Shown here piece after piece: positions 37,770-50,388 of a stretch of 64,000 nucleotides of DNA (the stretch's first letter is position 1; each line of letters begins with the position of its first letter). Made by a program: the position numbers and the translations under genes. Origin of the DNA: Acanthosepion esculentum (lineage: Eukaryota; Mollusca; Cephalopoda; Sepiida; Sepiidae); NCBI GenBank assembly GCA_964036315.1, contig CAXIWW010000817.1:6359501-6423500 (forward strand), in the 5' to 3' direction. The notes under the pieces were generated by a model. The model searched no databases. It saw nothing but the letters and a program-made list of their open reading frames with translations, and was not told the DNA's origin.

Positions 37770-39375
37770 CTGTAAACATAGACAAATCAAATAATTGCAC
37801 AAAATTTGCTACCCATTTTGAAAATATTTCTTTTACTCGAGAAAAATTTATAAACAAGTGAAATATGCATGTCAATTTCCTCAAATGAGATAACACAAGT
37901 CCCCACACCGTTGAATTTCGCCTCAACTCTATTCAAGGTGTAGGAAAATTTTTTGTAGTTATGGATAAGGCAAGATATTCCCGAAAATTGGACACCAATA
38001 TTTAGTGGATTCTATAAAAAGGAAAAATTAGAAATGCACTCTTATTGTGCATACTGGAATTCGGACATTGTAAATTGTCAGACGACATACCGTGCACATG
38101 GTGAAAGCTGTACTTTTTACTTTCTTACGAAATGAAAGATCCCTGTAAACATAGACACATCAAATAATTGCACACAATTTGATACCGATTTTGAAAATAT
38201 TTCTTTTACTGTATATAAGTTATAAACAAGTGAAACATGACTGATTTCCCAGTTTAGTGCCGCATGAAAATTTCGGCAAATGAGCCAAACACAAGTCCCC
38301 ATGTCGTTGAATTTCGCCTCTACCCTATTCAACGTGTAGAAAAAACTTTTGTAATTATGGATAAGAAAAGAAATTCTCGACAATGGGACACCAATATTTT
38401 GTGGATTCTTATTGTGCACACTGGAATTCGGACGCTGTAAATTGTCAGACGACATACCGCGCACATGGTGAAAGCTATACTTTTTACTATCTGAGCATAT
38501 GAAAAATCCCTGTATACATAGACAAATCAAATAATTGCACACAATTTGATTCCCATTTTGTAAATATTTCTTTTACTGGAAAAAATGTTATAAACAAGTG
38601 AAATATGAGTGATTTCCCAGTTTAGGGCCATATGACAATTTCAGCAAATGAGCTAACACAAGTCCCCATACGCTTGAATTTCGCCTCGACTCTATTCAAC
38701 GTGTCGAAAAACTTTTGTAATTATGGATAAGGTAAAAAATACGCGACAATTGGACACCAGTATTTTGTGGATACGATAAAAAGGAAAAATTAGAAATGCA
38801 GTCTTATTGTGAACACTGGAATTCGGACGCTGTAAAATTTCAGACGAAATACCACTCACATGGTGAAAGCTGTACTTTTTACTATCTGACCAAAGTAAAA
38901 ATTCCTGTAAACATAGACAAATCAAATAATTGCACACAATTTGATCCCCATTTTGAAAATATTTCTTCTACTGGAAAAAAGTTAAAAACAAGTGAAATAT
39001 GACTGATTTCCCAGTTTAGGGCCGCATGACAATTTCCGCAAATGAGCTAACACAAGTCCCCATTCCGTTGAATTTTGACTCGACTCTAATCAAGGTGTTG
39101 AGAAACTTTTGTAATCATGTATAAGACAAGAAATTCCCGACAATTGGACACCAATATTTTGTGGATTCGATAAAATGAAAAAATTAGAGATGCAGTCTTA
39201 TTGTGCACACTGGAATTCGGACGCTGTAAATTGTCAGACGATATACCGCGCACCTGGTGAAAGCTGTACTTTTTACTATCTGACCAAATGAAAAATCCCT
39301 GTAAACATAGACAAACCAAATAATTGCACACAATTTGATACCCATTTTGAAAATATTTCTTTTACTGGAAAAAAT
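37576..39375 (-). repeat. Family C satellite (-)
   Basis: About 4.5 units of family C lie in reverse orientation. Successive copies of gaaagctgtactttttac occur near 37,730, 38,104, 38,466, 38,867 and 39,260, so unit length varies between about 360 and 395 bp through deletions. The family is AT-rich, in contrast to family A. An open frame of about 80 codons recurs in individual units (for example the complement of 38,692-38,937 and 39,086-39,331), but it often lacks an ATG and is damaged in other units. The block ends in a poly-A stretch at 39,370-39,375. Confidence 0.9.
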
Positions 39376-41131
39376 TTTCTTTTTTTTATAGAATCCACAA
39401 AATATTGCTGTCCAATAGTCGAGAATTTCTTACCGGATCCATAATTACAAAAGTTATTTCGACAAATTGAATAGAGTCGATGCGAAATTCAACGGTATGG
39501 GGACTTGTGTTAGCTCATTTGCGGAAATTGTCATGCGGCCCTAAAATGGGGAAATCAGTCATATTTCAATTTTTGATAACTTTTTTCCAGTAAAAGAAAT
39601 CTTTTCAAAATGGGTATCAAATTGTTTGCAATTATTCGATTGGTCTATCTATACAGGGATTTTTTCATTTCGTCAGATAGTAAAAAGTACAGCTTTCACC
39701 ATGTGCGCGGTATGTCGTCTGACAATTTACAGCGTCCGAATTCCAATGTGCAAAATAAGAATGCATTTCTAATTTTTCCATTTCATAGAATCCACAAAAT
39801 ATTGGTGTCCAATTGTCGGGAATTTCTTGCCTTATCCATAATTACAAAAGTTTTCTCGACATCTTGATTAGAGTCGAGTCGAAATTCAACGGTATGGGGA
39901 CTTGTGTTAACTTAATTTGCGGAAATGATCATTCGGCCCTAAACTGGGAAATCAGTCATATTTCACTTGTTTATAACGTTTTTCCAGTAAAAGAAATATT
40001 TTCAAAATGGTTATCAAATTGTGTGCAATTATTTGATTTGTCTATGTTTACAGGGATTTTTTATTTGGTCAGATAGTAAAAAGTACAACTTTCACCATGT
40101 GCGCGGTATGTCGTCTGACAATTTACAGCGTCCGAATTCCAGTGTGCACAATAAGACTGCATTTCTAATTTTTCCTTTTTATCGAATCCACAAAATATTG
40201 GTGTCCAATTGTCGCAAATTTCTTATCTTATCCATAATTACAAAAGTTTTTTCGACACCTTGAATAGAGTCGACGCGAAATTCAACGGTATGGGGACTTG
40301 TGTTAGCTCATTTTTGGAAATTGTCATGCGGCCCTAAACTGGGAAATCAGTCATATTTCACTTGTTTATACCTTTTTTCCAGTAAAAGATATATTTTCAA
40401 AATGGGTATCAAATTATGTGCAATTATTTGACTTCTCTGTGTATACAGGGATTTTCCATTTGCTCAGATAGTAAAAAGTACAGCTTTCACCATGTGCGCG
40501 GTATGTCGTCTGACAATTTACAGCGTCCGAATTCCAGTGTGCACAATAAGAATGCATGTCTAATTTTTCCTTTTTATAGAATCCACAAAATATTGCTGTC
40601 CAATAGTCGAGAATTTCTTACCTGATCCACAATTACAAAAGTTATTTCGACAAATTGAATAGAGTCGAGGCGAAAATCAACGGTATGGGGACTTGTGTTA
40701 GCCCATTTGCGGAAATTGTCATGCGGCCCTGAACTGGGAAATCAGTCATATTTCACTTATTTATAAACATTTTCCAGTAAAAGAATTATTTTCAAAATGG
40801 GTATCAAAGTGTGTGCAATTATTTGATTTGTCTATATATACAGGGATTTTTCATTTGGTCAGATAGTAAAAAGTACAGCTTTCACCATGTGCGCGGTATG
40901 TCGTCTGACAATTTACAGCGTCCGAATTCCAGTGTGAACAATAAGACTGCATTTCTAATTTTTTCCGTTTTATCGAATCCACAAAATATTGGTGTCCAAT
41001 TGTCGGGAATTTCTTACCTTATCCATAATTACAAAAGTTTTTTTCGACATTTTGAATAGAGTGGAGGCGAAATTCAAAGTTATGGCGACTAGTGTTAACT
41101 CATTTGCGGAAATTGTCATGCGGTCCTAAAC
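39376..41131 (+). repeat. Family C satellite (+), 395-bp unit
   Basis: About 4.4 units lie in + orientation. The point attt-ggtcagatag recurs at 39,667, 40,063, 40,458 and 40,853, giving periods of 396, 395 and 395 bp. The entry point is an abrupt strand flip inside an A/T run (ggaaaaaattttcttttt at 39,368-39,385). The exit is into family D at aaacggtgcacatttg, where C (aaactggg) and D (ctggtgcat) share ctgg. The 395-bp period is not divisible by three, so the open frames cannot run from unit to unit. No gene is supported. Confidence 0.92.
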
Positions 41132-44100
41132 GGTGCACATTTGAGCGTCTTTTTAGATTCCGTCCAGCAGCATGTACCTGTTGGCTTCTGGCGCATATTT
41201 GAGCGTCTAATATAAAAAGATAAACTACGTCCAGCAGCATTGCCACGGATCTGTTAGTTTCCGGTCCATATTTTTGCGTCTAATGAAAGATTTTAGATTA
41301 CGCCCAGCAGCATGGCCTCTGACCTGTTGGCTTCCGGTCCATATTTGAGCGTCTTGTGTAAGATGATACAGTACGTCCAGTAGCCCTGTTTCTGATCTCT
41401 TGGTTTCTGTTGCATATTTGATCGTCTAATGTAAAAAGATAAACTACATCCAGCAGCATGGCCTCTGACATGTTGGCTTCCGGTCCATATTTGAGCGTCT
41501 TGTGTAAGATGATACACTACGTGAGGCAGCCCTGTTTCTGATCTCTTGGTTTCTGGTGCATACGTGAGCGTCTAATGTAAAAAGATAAGCTACGTCCAGC
41601 AGCCAGCAGCATGGCCTCTGATCTATTGGTTTCCGGTCCATATTTAAGCGTCGAATGTAAGTTTTAGACTACGTCCAGCAGCATAGCCTCTGACTTGTTG
41701 GCTTCCGGTTCATATTTGAGCGTCTTGTGTAAGATGATACACTAGGTCCAGCAGCCATGATTCTGATCTCTTGGTTTCTGGTGCATATTTCATCTTCTTA
41801 TGTAAAAAGATAAACTACGTCCATCAGCATGGCCTCTTATCTGTTGGTTTCCGGTCCATATTTGAGCCTCTAATGTAAGATTTTACACTACGTACAGCAG
41901 CATGGCCTCTGACCTGTTGGCTTCCGGTCCATATTTGAGCCTCTCGTGTAAGATGATACACTACGTCCAGCAGCCTTGTTTCTGATCTCTTGGTTTCTGG
42001 TGCATATTTCAGCGTCTAATGTAAAAAGATAAACTACGTCCAGCAGCATGGCCACGGATCTGTTGGTTTCCGTTCCATATTTGAGCGTCTAATGTAAGAT
42101 TTTAGATTACGCCCAGCAGCATACCCTCTGACCTGTTGGCTACCGGTCCATATTTGAGCGTCTTGTGCAAGATGATACAGTACGTCCAGTAGCCCTGTTT
42201 CTGATCTCTTGGTTTCTGGTGCATATTTGATCGTCTAATGTAAAAAGATAAACTACGACCAGCAGCATGGCATCTGGGCTGTTCGCTTCCGGTCCATATT
42301 TGAGCGACATGTGTAAGATGATACACTACGTCCAGCAGCCCTGTTTCTGATCTCTTGGTTTCTGGTGCATATTTGAGCGTCTAATGTTAAAAGATAAACT
42401 ACGTCCAGCAGCATGGCCTCTGATCTGTTGGTTTCCGGTCCATATTTGAGCGTCTAATGTAAGATTTTACATGACGTCCAGCAGCATGGCCTCTGACCTG
42501 TTGGCTTCCGGTCCATATTTGAGCCTCTCGTGTAAGATGATACACTACGTCCAGCAGCCATTATTCTTATCTCTTGGTTTCTGGTGCATATTTGAGCGTC
42601 TAATGTAAAAAGATAAAGTACGTCCAGCAGCATGGCCACGGATTTGTTGGTTTCCGGTCCATATTTGAGCGTCTAATGTAAGATTTTAGACTACGTCCAG
42701 CAGCATGGCCTCAGACCTGTTGGCTTCCGGTCCATATTTGAGCGTCTTGTGTAAGATGATTCACTACGTCATGCAACCCTGTTTCTGATCTTTTGGTTTC
42801 TGGTGCATATGTTAGCGTCTAATGCAAAAAGATAAGCTACGACCAGCAGAATGGCCTCTGATCTGTTGGTTTCCGTTTCATATTTGAGCGTCTAATGTAA
42901 GATTTTAGACTACGTCCAACAGCATGGCCTCTGACCTGTTGGCTTCCGGTCCAGGTTTTAGCGTCTTGTGTAACATGATGCATTACGTCCAGCAGCCATG
43001 ATTCTGATCTGTTCGTTTCTGGTGCATATTTGAGCGTCTAATGTAAGATTTTAGACGACGTCCAGCAGCATGGCCTCTGACCTGTTGGCTTCCGGTTCAT
43101 GTTTGAGCGTCTTGTGTAAGATGACACATTACGTCCAGCAGCCCTGTTTCTGATCTCTTGGATTCTGGTGCATATTTGAGCGTCTAATGTAAAAAGATAA
43201 ACTACGTCCAGCAGCATGGCCTCTGAACTGTTGGTTTCCGGTCCATATTTGAGCCTTTAATGTAAGATATTACATGACGTCCCGCAGCATAGCCTCTGAT
43301 CTGTTGGTTTCCGGTCCTTATTTGTGCGTGTTATGTAAGATTTTAGACTCCTTCCAGCAGCATAGTCTCTGACCTGTTGGCTTCCGGTCGATATTTGAGC
43401 GTCTTGTGTAAGTTGATACACTACGTCCAGCAGCCATGATTCTGATCTGTCGGTTTCTGGTACATATTTGAGCTTCTAATGTAAAAAGATAAACTACGGC
43501 CAGCAGCATGGCCTCTGACCTGTTGGTTTCCCGTCCATATTTGAGCGCCTAATGTAAGTTTTTAGACTACCTCCAGCAGCATGGCCTCTGACCTGTTGGT
43601 TTCCGGTCAATATTTAAGCGTCTAATGTAAGATTTTAGACTATATGCAGCAGCATTGCCTCTGATCTGTTGGCTTCCGGTCCATATTTGAGCGTCTTGTG
43701 TAAGATTATACACTACATCTAGCAGCCATTATGCTGATCTCTTGGTTTCTGGTGCATATTTGAGCGTCTAATGTAAAAAGATAAACTACGCCAAGCAGCA
43801 TGGCCTCTGACCTGTTGGCTTCCGATCCATATTTGAGCGGCCTGTGTAAGATGATACACTACGTCCAGCAGGCCTGTTTCTGATCTCTTGGTTTCTGATG
43901 CATTTTTGAGCGTCTTGTGTAAGATGATACACTACGTCCAGCAGCCATGATTCTGATCTGTTGGTATCTGGTGCATCTTTGAGCGTCTAATATAAAAAGA
44001 TAAACTACGTCCAGCAGCATGGCCTCTGATCTGTTGGTTTCCGGTCCATTTTTGAGCGTCTAATGTAAGATTTTAGACTACGTACAGCAGCATGGCCTCT

Positions 44101-47100
44101 GACCTGTTGACTTCGGGTCCATATTTGATCCTCTTGTGTAAGATGATACGCTACGTCCAGTAGCAATGATTCTGATCTCTTGGTTTCTGGTGCATATTTG
44201 AGCGTCTAATGTAAAAAGATAAACTACGTCCAGCAGCCTTGCCTCTGATCTGTTTGTTTCCGGTCCATATTTGAGCCCCTAATGTAAGATATTACATGAC
44301 GTCCAGCAGCATGGCCTCTGACCTGTTGGTTTCCAGTGCTTATTTGAGCGTCTTGTGTAAGATTATACACTACGTCCAGCAGGCCTGTTTCTAATCTCTT
44401 GGTTTCTGGTGCATATTTGAGCGTCTGATATAAAAAGATAAACTACGACCATCAGCACAGCCTATGATCTGTTGGTCTCTGGTCCATATTTGAGCGTCTA
44501 ATGTAAGATTTTAGACTCCCACCAGCAGCATGGTGTCTGACCTGTTGGCTTCCGGTCCATATTTGAGCGTCTTGTGTAAGTTGATACACTACGTCCAGCA
44601 GCCATGATTCTGATCTGTTGGTTTCTGGTATATATTTGAGCGTCTAATATAAAAAGATAAACTACGTCCAGGAGCATGGCCTCAGATCTTTTTGTTTCCG
44701 GTCCATATTTGAGCGTCTTGTGTAAGATGATACACTACGTCCATCAGTCCTGATTCTGATATCTTGGTTTCTGGTGCATATTTGAGCGTCTAATGTAAAA
44801 AGATAAACTACGTCCAGCAGCATGGCCTCTGATCTGTTGTTTTCCGGTCCATATTTGAGCGTCTAATATAAGATTTTAGACTAAATCAAGCACCATGGCC
44901 TCTGACCTGTTGGCGTCCGGTCCATATTTGAGCGTCTTGTGTAAGATGATACACTACGTCTAGCAGCAATGATTCTGATCTGTTGGTTACTGGTGCATAT
45001 TTTGAGCGTCTAATGTAAAAAGATAAACTACGACCAGCAGCATCGCCTCTGATCTGTTGGTTTCCGGTCCATATTTTGAGCGTCTAATGTAAAAAGATAA
45101 ACTACGACCATCAGCACAGCCTATGATCTGTTGGTCTCTGGTCCATATTTGAGCGTCTAATGTAAGATTTTAGACTCCGTCCAGCATCATGGTCTCTGAC
45201 CTGTTGGCTTCCGGTCCATATTTGAGCGTCTTGTCTAATTCGATAAACTACGTCCAGCAGCCATGATTCTGATCTGTTGGTTTCTGGTATATATTTGAGC
45301 TTCTAATGTAAAAAGATAAACTACGTCCAGGAGTATGGCCTCTGACCTGTTGGTTTCCCGTCCATATTTGAGCGCCTAATCTAAGATTTTAGACTACCTC
45401 CAGCAGCATGGCCTCTGACCTGGTGGCTTCCAGTTCATATTTGAGCGTCTTGTGTAAGATGAGACACTACGTCCAGCAGACATGATTCTAATCTGTTGGT
45501 TTCTGTAGATATTTGAGCGTCTAATGTAAATAGATAAACTACGTCCAGCAGCATGGTCTCTGATCTGTTGGTTTCCGGTCCATATTTGAGCGTCTAATGT
45601 AAGATTTTAGAATACGTCAGGCAGCATGGCATCTGACCTGTTGGCTTCCGGTCCATATTTGATCGTCTTGTGTAAGATGACACACTACGTCCAGCAGCCC
45701 CGTTTCTGATCTGTTGGTGTCTGGTGCATATTTGAGCGTCTGATGTAAAAAGGTAAACTACGTCCAGCAGCATGGCTTCTGATCTGTTGGTTTCCAGTCC
45801 ATATATGAGCGTCTAATGTAATATTTTAGACTACATGCAGCAGCATTGCATCTGACTTGTTGGCTTCCGGTCCATATTTGAGCGTCTTGTTTAAGATGAT
45901 ACACTACGTCCAGCAGCCATGATTCTGATCTGTTGGTTTCTGGTACATATTTGACCTTCTAATGTAAAAATATAAACTACGTCCAGCAGCATGGCCTATG
46001 ATCTGTTGGTTTCCGGTCCATATTTGAGCGTCTTATGTAAGATGATAAACTACGTCCAGCAGCCCTGTTTTTGATCTCTTGGTTTCTGGTGCATATTTGA
46101 GCGTCTAATGTAAAAAGATAAACTACGTCCAGCAGCATGGCCTCTGATCTGTTGGTTTCCGGTCCATATTTCAGCGTCTAATGTAAGATATTAGACTCCG
46201 TCCAGCAGCATCGCCTCTGACCTGTTGGCTTCCGGTCCATATTTGAGCGTATTGTTTAAGATGATACACTACGTCCAGCAGCCATGATTCTGATCTGTTG
46301 GTTTCTGGAGCATATTTGAGCGTCTAATGTAAAAAGATAAACTACGACCAGCAGCATGGCCTCTGATCTGTTCGTTTCCGGTCCATATTTGTGCGTCTAA
46401 TGTAAGATTTTAGAATACGTCCAGCAGCATGTCCTCTGACCTGTTGGCTTCCGGTCCATATTTGAGCGTCTTGTGTAAGGTGATACACTACGTCCAGCAG
46501 CCATGATTCTGATCTCTTGGTTTCTGGTACATATTTGAGATTCTAATGTAAAAAGATAGACTACGCCCAGCAGCATGGCCTCTGACCTGTTGGCTCCGGT
46601 CCATATTTGAGCGTCCTGTGTAAGATGATACACTACGTCCAGCAGGCCTGTTTCTGATTTCTTGGTTCCTGATGCATATTTGAGCGTCTTGTGTAAGATT
46701 ATACACTACGCCCAGAAGCCATGATTCTGATCTGTTGGTTTCTGGTGCATATTTGAGCGTCTAATGTAAAAAGATAAACTACGTCCAGCATCATGGCCTC
46801 TGATCTGTTGGTTTCCGGACCATATTTGAGCGTCTAATGCAAGATTTTCGACTACATGCAGCAGCATGGCTTCTGATCTCTTGGCTTCCGGTCCATATTT
46901 GAGCCTCTTGTGTAAGATGATACACTACGTCCAGCAGACATGATTCTGATCTTTTGGTTTCTGTACATATTTGAGCGTCTAATGTAAATAGATAAACTAC
47001 GTCAAGCAGCATGGCCTCTGATCTGTTGGTTTCCCGTCCATATTTGAGCGTCTAATGTAAGATTTTAGAAAACGTCCAGCAGCATGGCATCTGACCTGTT

Positions 47101-50100
47101 GGCTTCCGGTCCATATTTGAGGGTCTTGTGCAAGATTATAAACTACGTCCAGCAGCCCTGTTTTTGATCTCTTGGATTCTGGTGCATATTTGAGCGTCTA
47201 ATGTAAAAAGGTAAACTACGTCTAGCAGCATGGCCTCTGATCTGTTGGTTTCCAGTCCATATTTCAGCGTCTAATGTAAGATTTTAGACTCAATCTAGCA
47301 GCATCGCCTCTGACCTGTTGGCTTCCGGTCCATATTTGACCGTATTGTGTAAGATGATACACTACGTCCAGCAGCCATGATTCTGATCTGTTGGTTTCTG
47401 GTGCATATTTTGAGCGTCTAGTGTAAAAAGATAGACTACGTCCAGCAGCATGGCTTCCGATCTGTTAGTTTCCCGTCCATATTTGAGCGTCTAATGTAAT
47501 ATTTTAGACGACGTCCAGCAGCATTGCCTCTAGCCTGTTGGCTTCCGGTCCATATTTGAGCGTCTTGTGTAAGATGATACACTATGTCCAGCAGCCATGA
47601 TTCTGATCTGTTGGTTTCTGGAGCATATTTGAGCGTCTAATTTAAAAAGATAAACTACGACCAGCAGCATGGCCTCTGATCTGTTCGTTTCCGGTCCATA
47701 TTTGTGCGTCTAATATAAGATTTTAGAATACGTCCAGCAGCATGGCCTCTGACCTGTTGGCTTCCGGTCCATATTTGAGCGTCTTGTGTAAGGTGATACA
47801 CTACGTCCAGCAGCCATGATTCTGATCTATTGGTTTCTGGTACATATTTGAGATTCTAATGTAAAAAGATAGACTTCGCCCAGCAGCATGGCCTCTGACC
47901 TGTTGGCTTCCGGTCCATATTTGATCTTCTTGTGTAAGATGATACACTACGTTCAGCAGCCCTGTTTATGATCTGTTGGTTTCTGGTGCATATTTGAGCG
48001 TCTAATGTAAAAATATAAACTACGTCCAGCATCATGGCCTCTGATATGTTGGTTTCCGGTCCATATTTGAGCGTCTAATGCAAGATTTTCGACTACATGC
48101 AGCAGCATGGCCTCTGACCTGTTGGCTTCCGGTCCATATTTGATCTTCTTGTGTAAGATGATAAACTACGTCCAGCAGCCCTGTTTCTGATCTCTTGGTT
48201 TCTGGTGCATATTTGAACGTCTAATGTAAAAAGATAAACTACGTCCAGCAGCATGGCCTCTAACCTGTTGGCTTCCGGTCCATATTTGATCTTCTTGTGT
48301 AAGATGATACACTACGTTCAGCAGCCCTGTTTCTGGTCTCTTGGTTTCTGATGTATATTTGAGCGTCTTGTGTAAGATTGTAAACTACGCCCAGCAGCCA
48401 TGATTCTGATCTGTTGGTTTCTGGTGCATATTTGAGCGTCTAATGTAAATAGATAAACTACGTCAAGCAGCCATGATTCAGATCTGTTGGTTTCCCGTCC
48501 ATATTTGAGCGTCTAATGTAAGATTTTAGAAAACGTCCAGCAGCATGGCATCTGACCTGTTGGCTTCCGGTCCATATTTGATCGTCTTGTGTAAGATGAT
48601 ACACTACGTACAGCAGCCCTGTTTATGATCTGTTGGTTTCTGGTGCATATTTGAGCGTCTAATGTAAAAATATAAACTACGTCCAGCAGCATGGCCTCTG
48701 ATCTGTTGGTTTCCGGTCCATATTTGAGCGTCTAATGTAAGATTTTAGACTACATGCAGCAGCATTGCCTATGACTTGTTGGCTTCCGGTCCATATTTGA
48801 GCGTCTTGTGTAAGATGATACACTACATCCAGCATCCTTGATTCTTATCTGTTGGTTTCTGGTACATATTTGAGCTTCTAATGTAAAAATATAAACTACG
48901 TCCAGCAGCATGGCCTCTGATCTGTTGGTTTCCGGTCCATATTTGAGCGTTTAATGTAAGATTTTAGACTACGTCCAGTAGCATCGCCTCTGACCTGTTG
49001 GCTTCCGGTCCATATTGAAGCGTCTTGTGTAAGATGATACTCTACGTCCAGCAGCCATGATTCTGATCTGTTTATTTCTGGTGCATATTTTGAGCGTCTA
49101 ATGTAAAAAGATAGACTACGTCCAGCAGCATGGCCTCTGATCTGCTGGATTCCCGTCCATATTTGAGCGTCTAATGTAAGATTTTAAACGACGTCCAGCA
49201 GCATTGCCTCTGACCTGTTGGCTTCCGGTCCATATTTGAGCGTCTTGTGTAAGATGATACATTACGTCCAGCAGCCATGATTCTAATCTGTTGGTTTCTG
49301 GTGCATATTTGAGTCTCTAATGTAAAATGATAAACTACGACCAGCAGCATGGCCTCTGACCTGTTGGCTTCGGGTCCATATTTGAGCGTCCTGTGTAAGA
49401 TGATACACTACGTCCAGCAGGCCTGTTTCTGATCTCTTGGTTTCTGATGCATATTTGAGCGTCTTGTGTAAGATTTTAGTATATGCAGCAGCATGGCCTC
49501 TGACCTGTTGGCTTCCGGTCCATATTTGAGCGTTTTGTGTAAGATGATACACTACGTCCAGCAGCCGTGTTTCTGATCTCTTGCTTTCTGGTGCATATTT
49601 GAGCGTCTAATGTAAAAAGATAAACTACGTCCAGCAACATGGCCTCTGATCTGTTGGTTTACGATCCATATTTGAGCGTCTAATGTAACATTTTAGACTA
49701 CGTCCAGCAGCATGGCCTCTGACCTGTTGGCTTCAGGCCCATATTTGAGAGTCTTGTGTAAGATGATACACTACGTCCAGCAGCCATGATTCTTATCTAT
49801 TGGTTTCTCGTGCATATTTGAGGGTCTAATGTAAAAAGATAAACTACGTCCAGCAGCATGGCCTCTGATATGTTGGATTCCGGTCCATATTTGAGCGTCT
49901 AATGTAAGGTTTAGACTACGTCTAGCAGCATGGCCTCTGATCTGTTGTCTTCCGGTCTCTATTCGAGCAGCTTCTGTAAGATTATACTGTACGTCCAGCA
50001 GCCATGTTTCTGATCTGTTGGTTTCTGGTGCCTATTTGAGTGTCTAATGTAAAAAGATAAACTACGTCCAGCAGCATGGACTCTGATCTGTTGGTTTCCG

Positions 50101-50388
50101 GTCCATATTTGAGCGTGTAATGTAAGATTTTAGACTACGTCCAGCAGCATGTCCTCCGAACTGTTGCCTTCCGTTCCATATTTGAGCGTCTTGTGGAAGA
50201 TGATACACTACGTCCGGCAGCCATGATTCTGATATCTTGGTTTCTGGTGCATATTTGAGCGTCTAATGTAGAAAGATAAACTACGTCCAGCAGCATGGCC
50301 TCTGATATGTATGTTTCCGGTCCATATTTGAGCGTCCAATGTAAGATTTTAGACTACGTCAGGCAGCATGGCCTCTGATCTGTTGGTG
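41132..50388 (+). repeat. Family D satellite (+), 73-bp monomers in a 219-bp trimer
   Basis: There are roughly 127 monomers of 73 bp. Each has tatttgagcgtct near its start, acgtccagcagc in the middle and a ttggtttc or ttggcttc end. Three types alternate. Type 1 has gtaaaaagataaac, type 2 has gtaagattttagac and type 3 has gtaagatgatacac with either agccatgattctg or agccctgtttctg. The start of type 1 recurs at 41,782, 42,001, 42,220, 42,366 and 42,585, giving spacings of 219, 219, 146 and 219 bp. Most of the array is therefore a trimer, and in places one monomer has been lost. It holds no gene. Monomers drift by point changes throughout, with no clearly homogenised centre that I could see. Confidence 0.94.

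Noticed and set aside
37383..41131. Terminal inverted repeats of a DNA transposon, suggested by the palindrome and the flips in family C
   Set aside because: The inverted parts are ordinary pieces of the 395-bp tandem unit. There is no transposase-like frame, no target-site duplication that I could see, and the unit is repeated head to tail on both sides.
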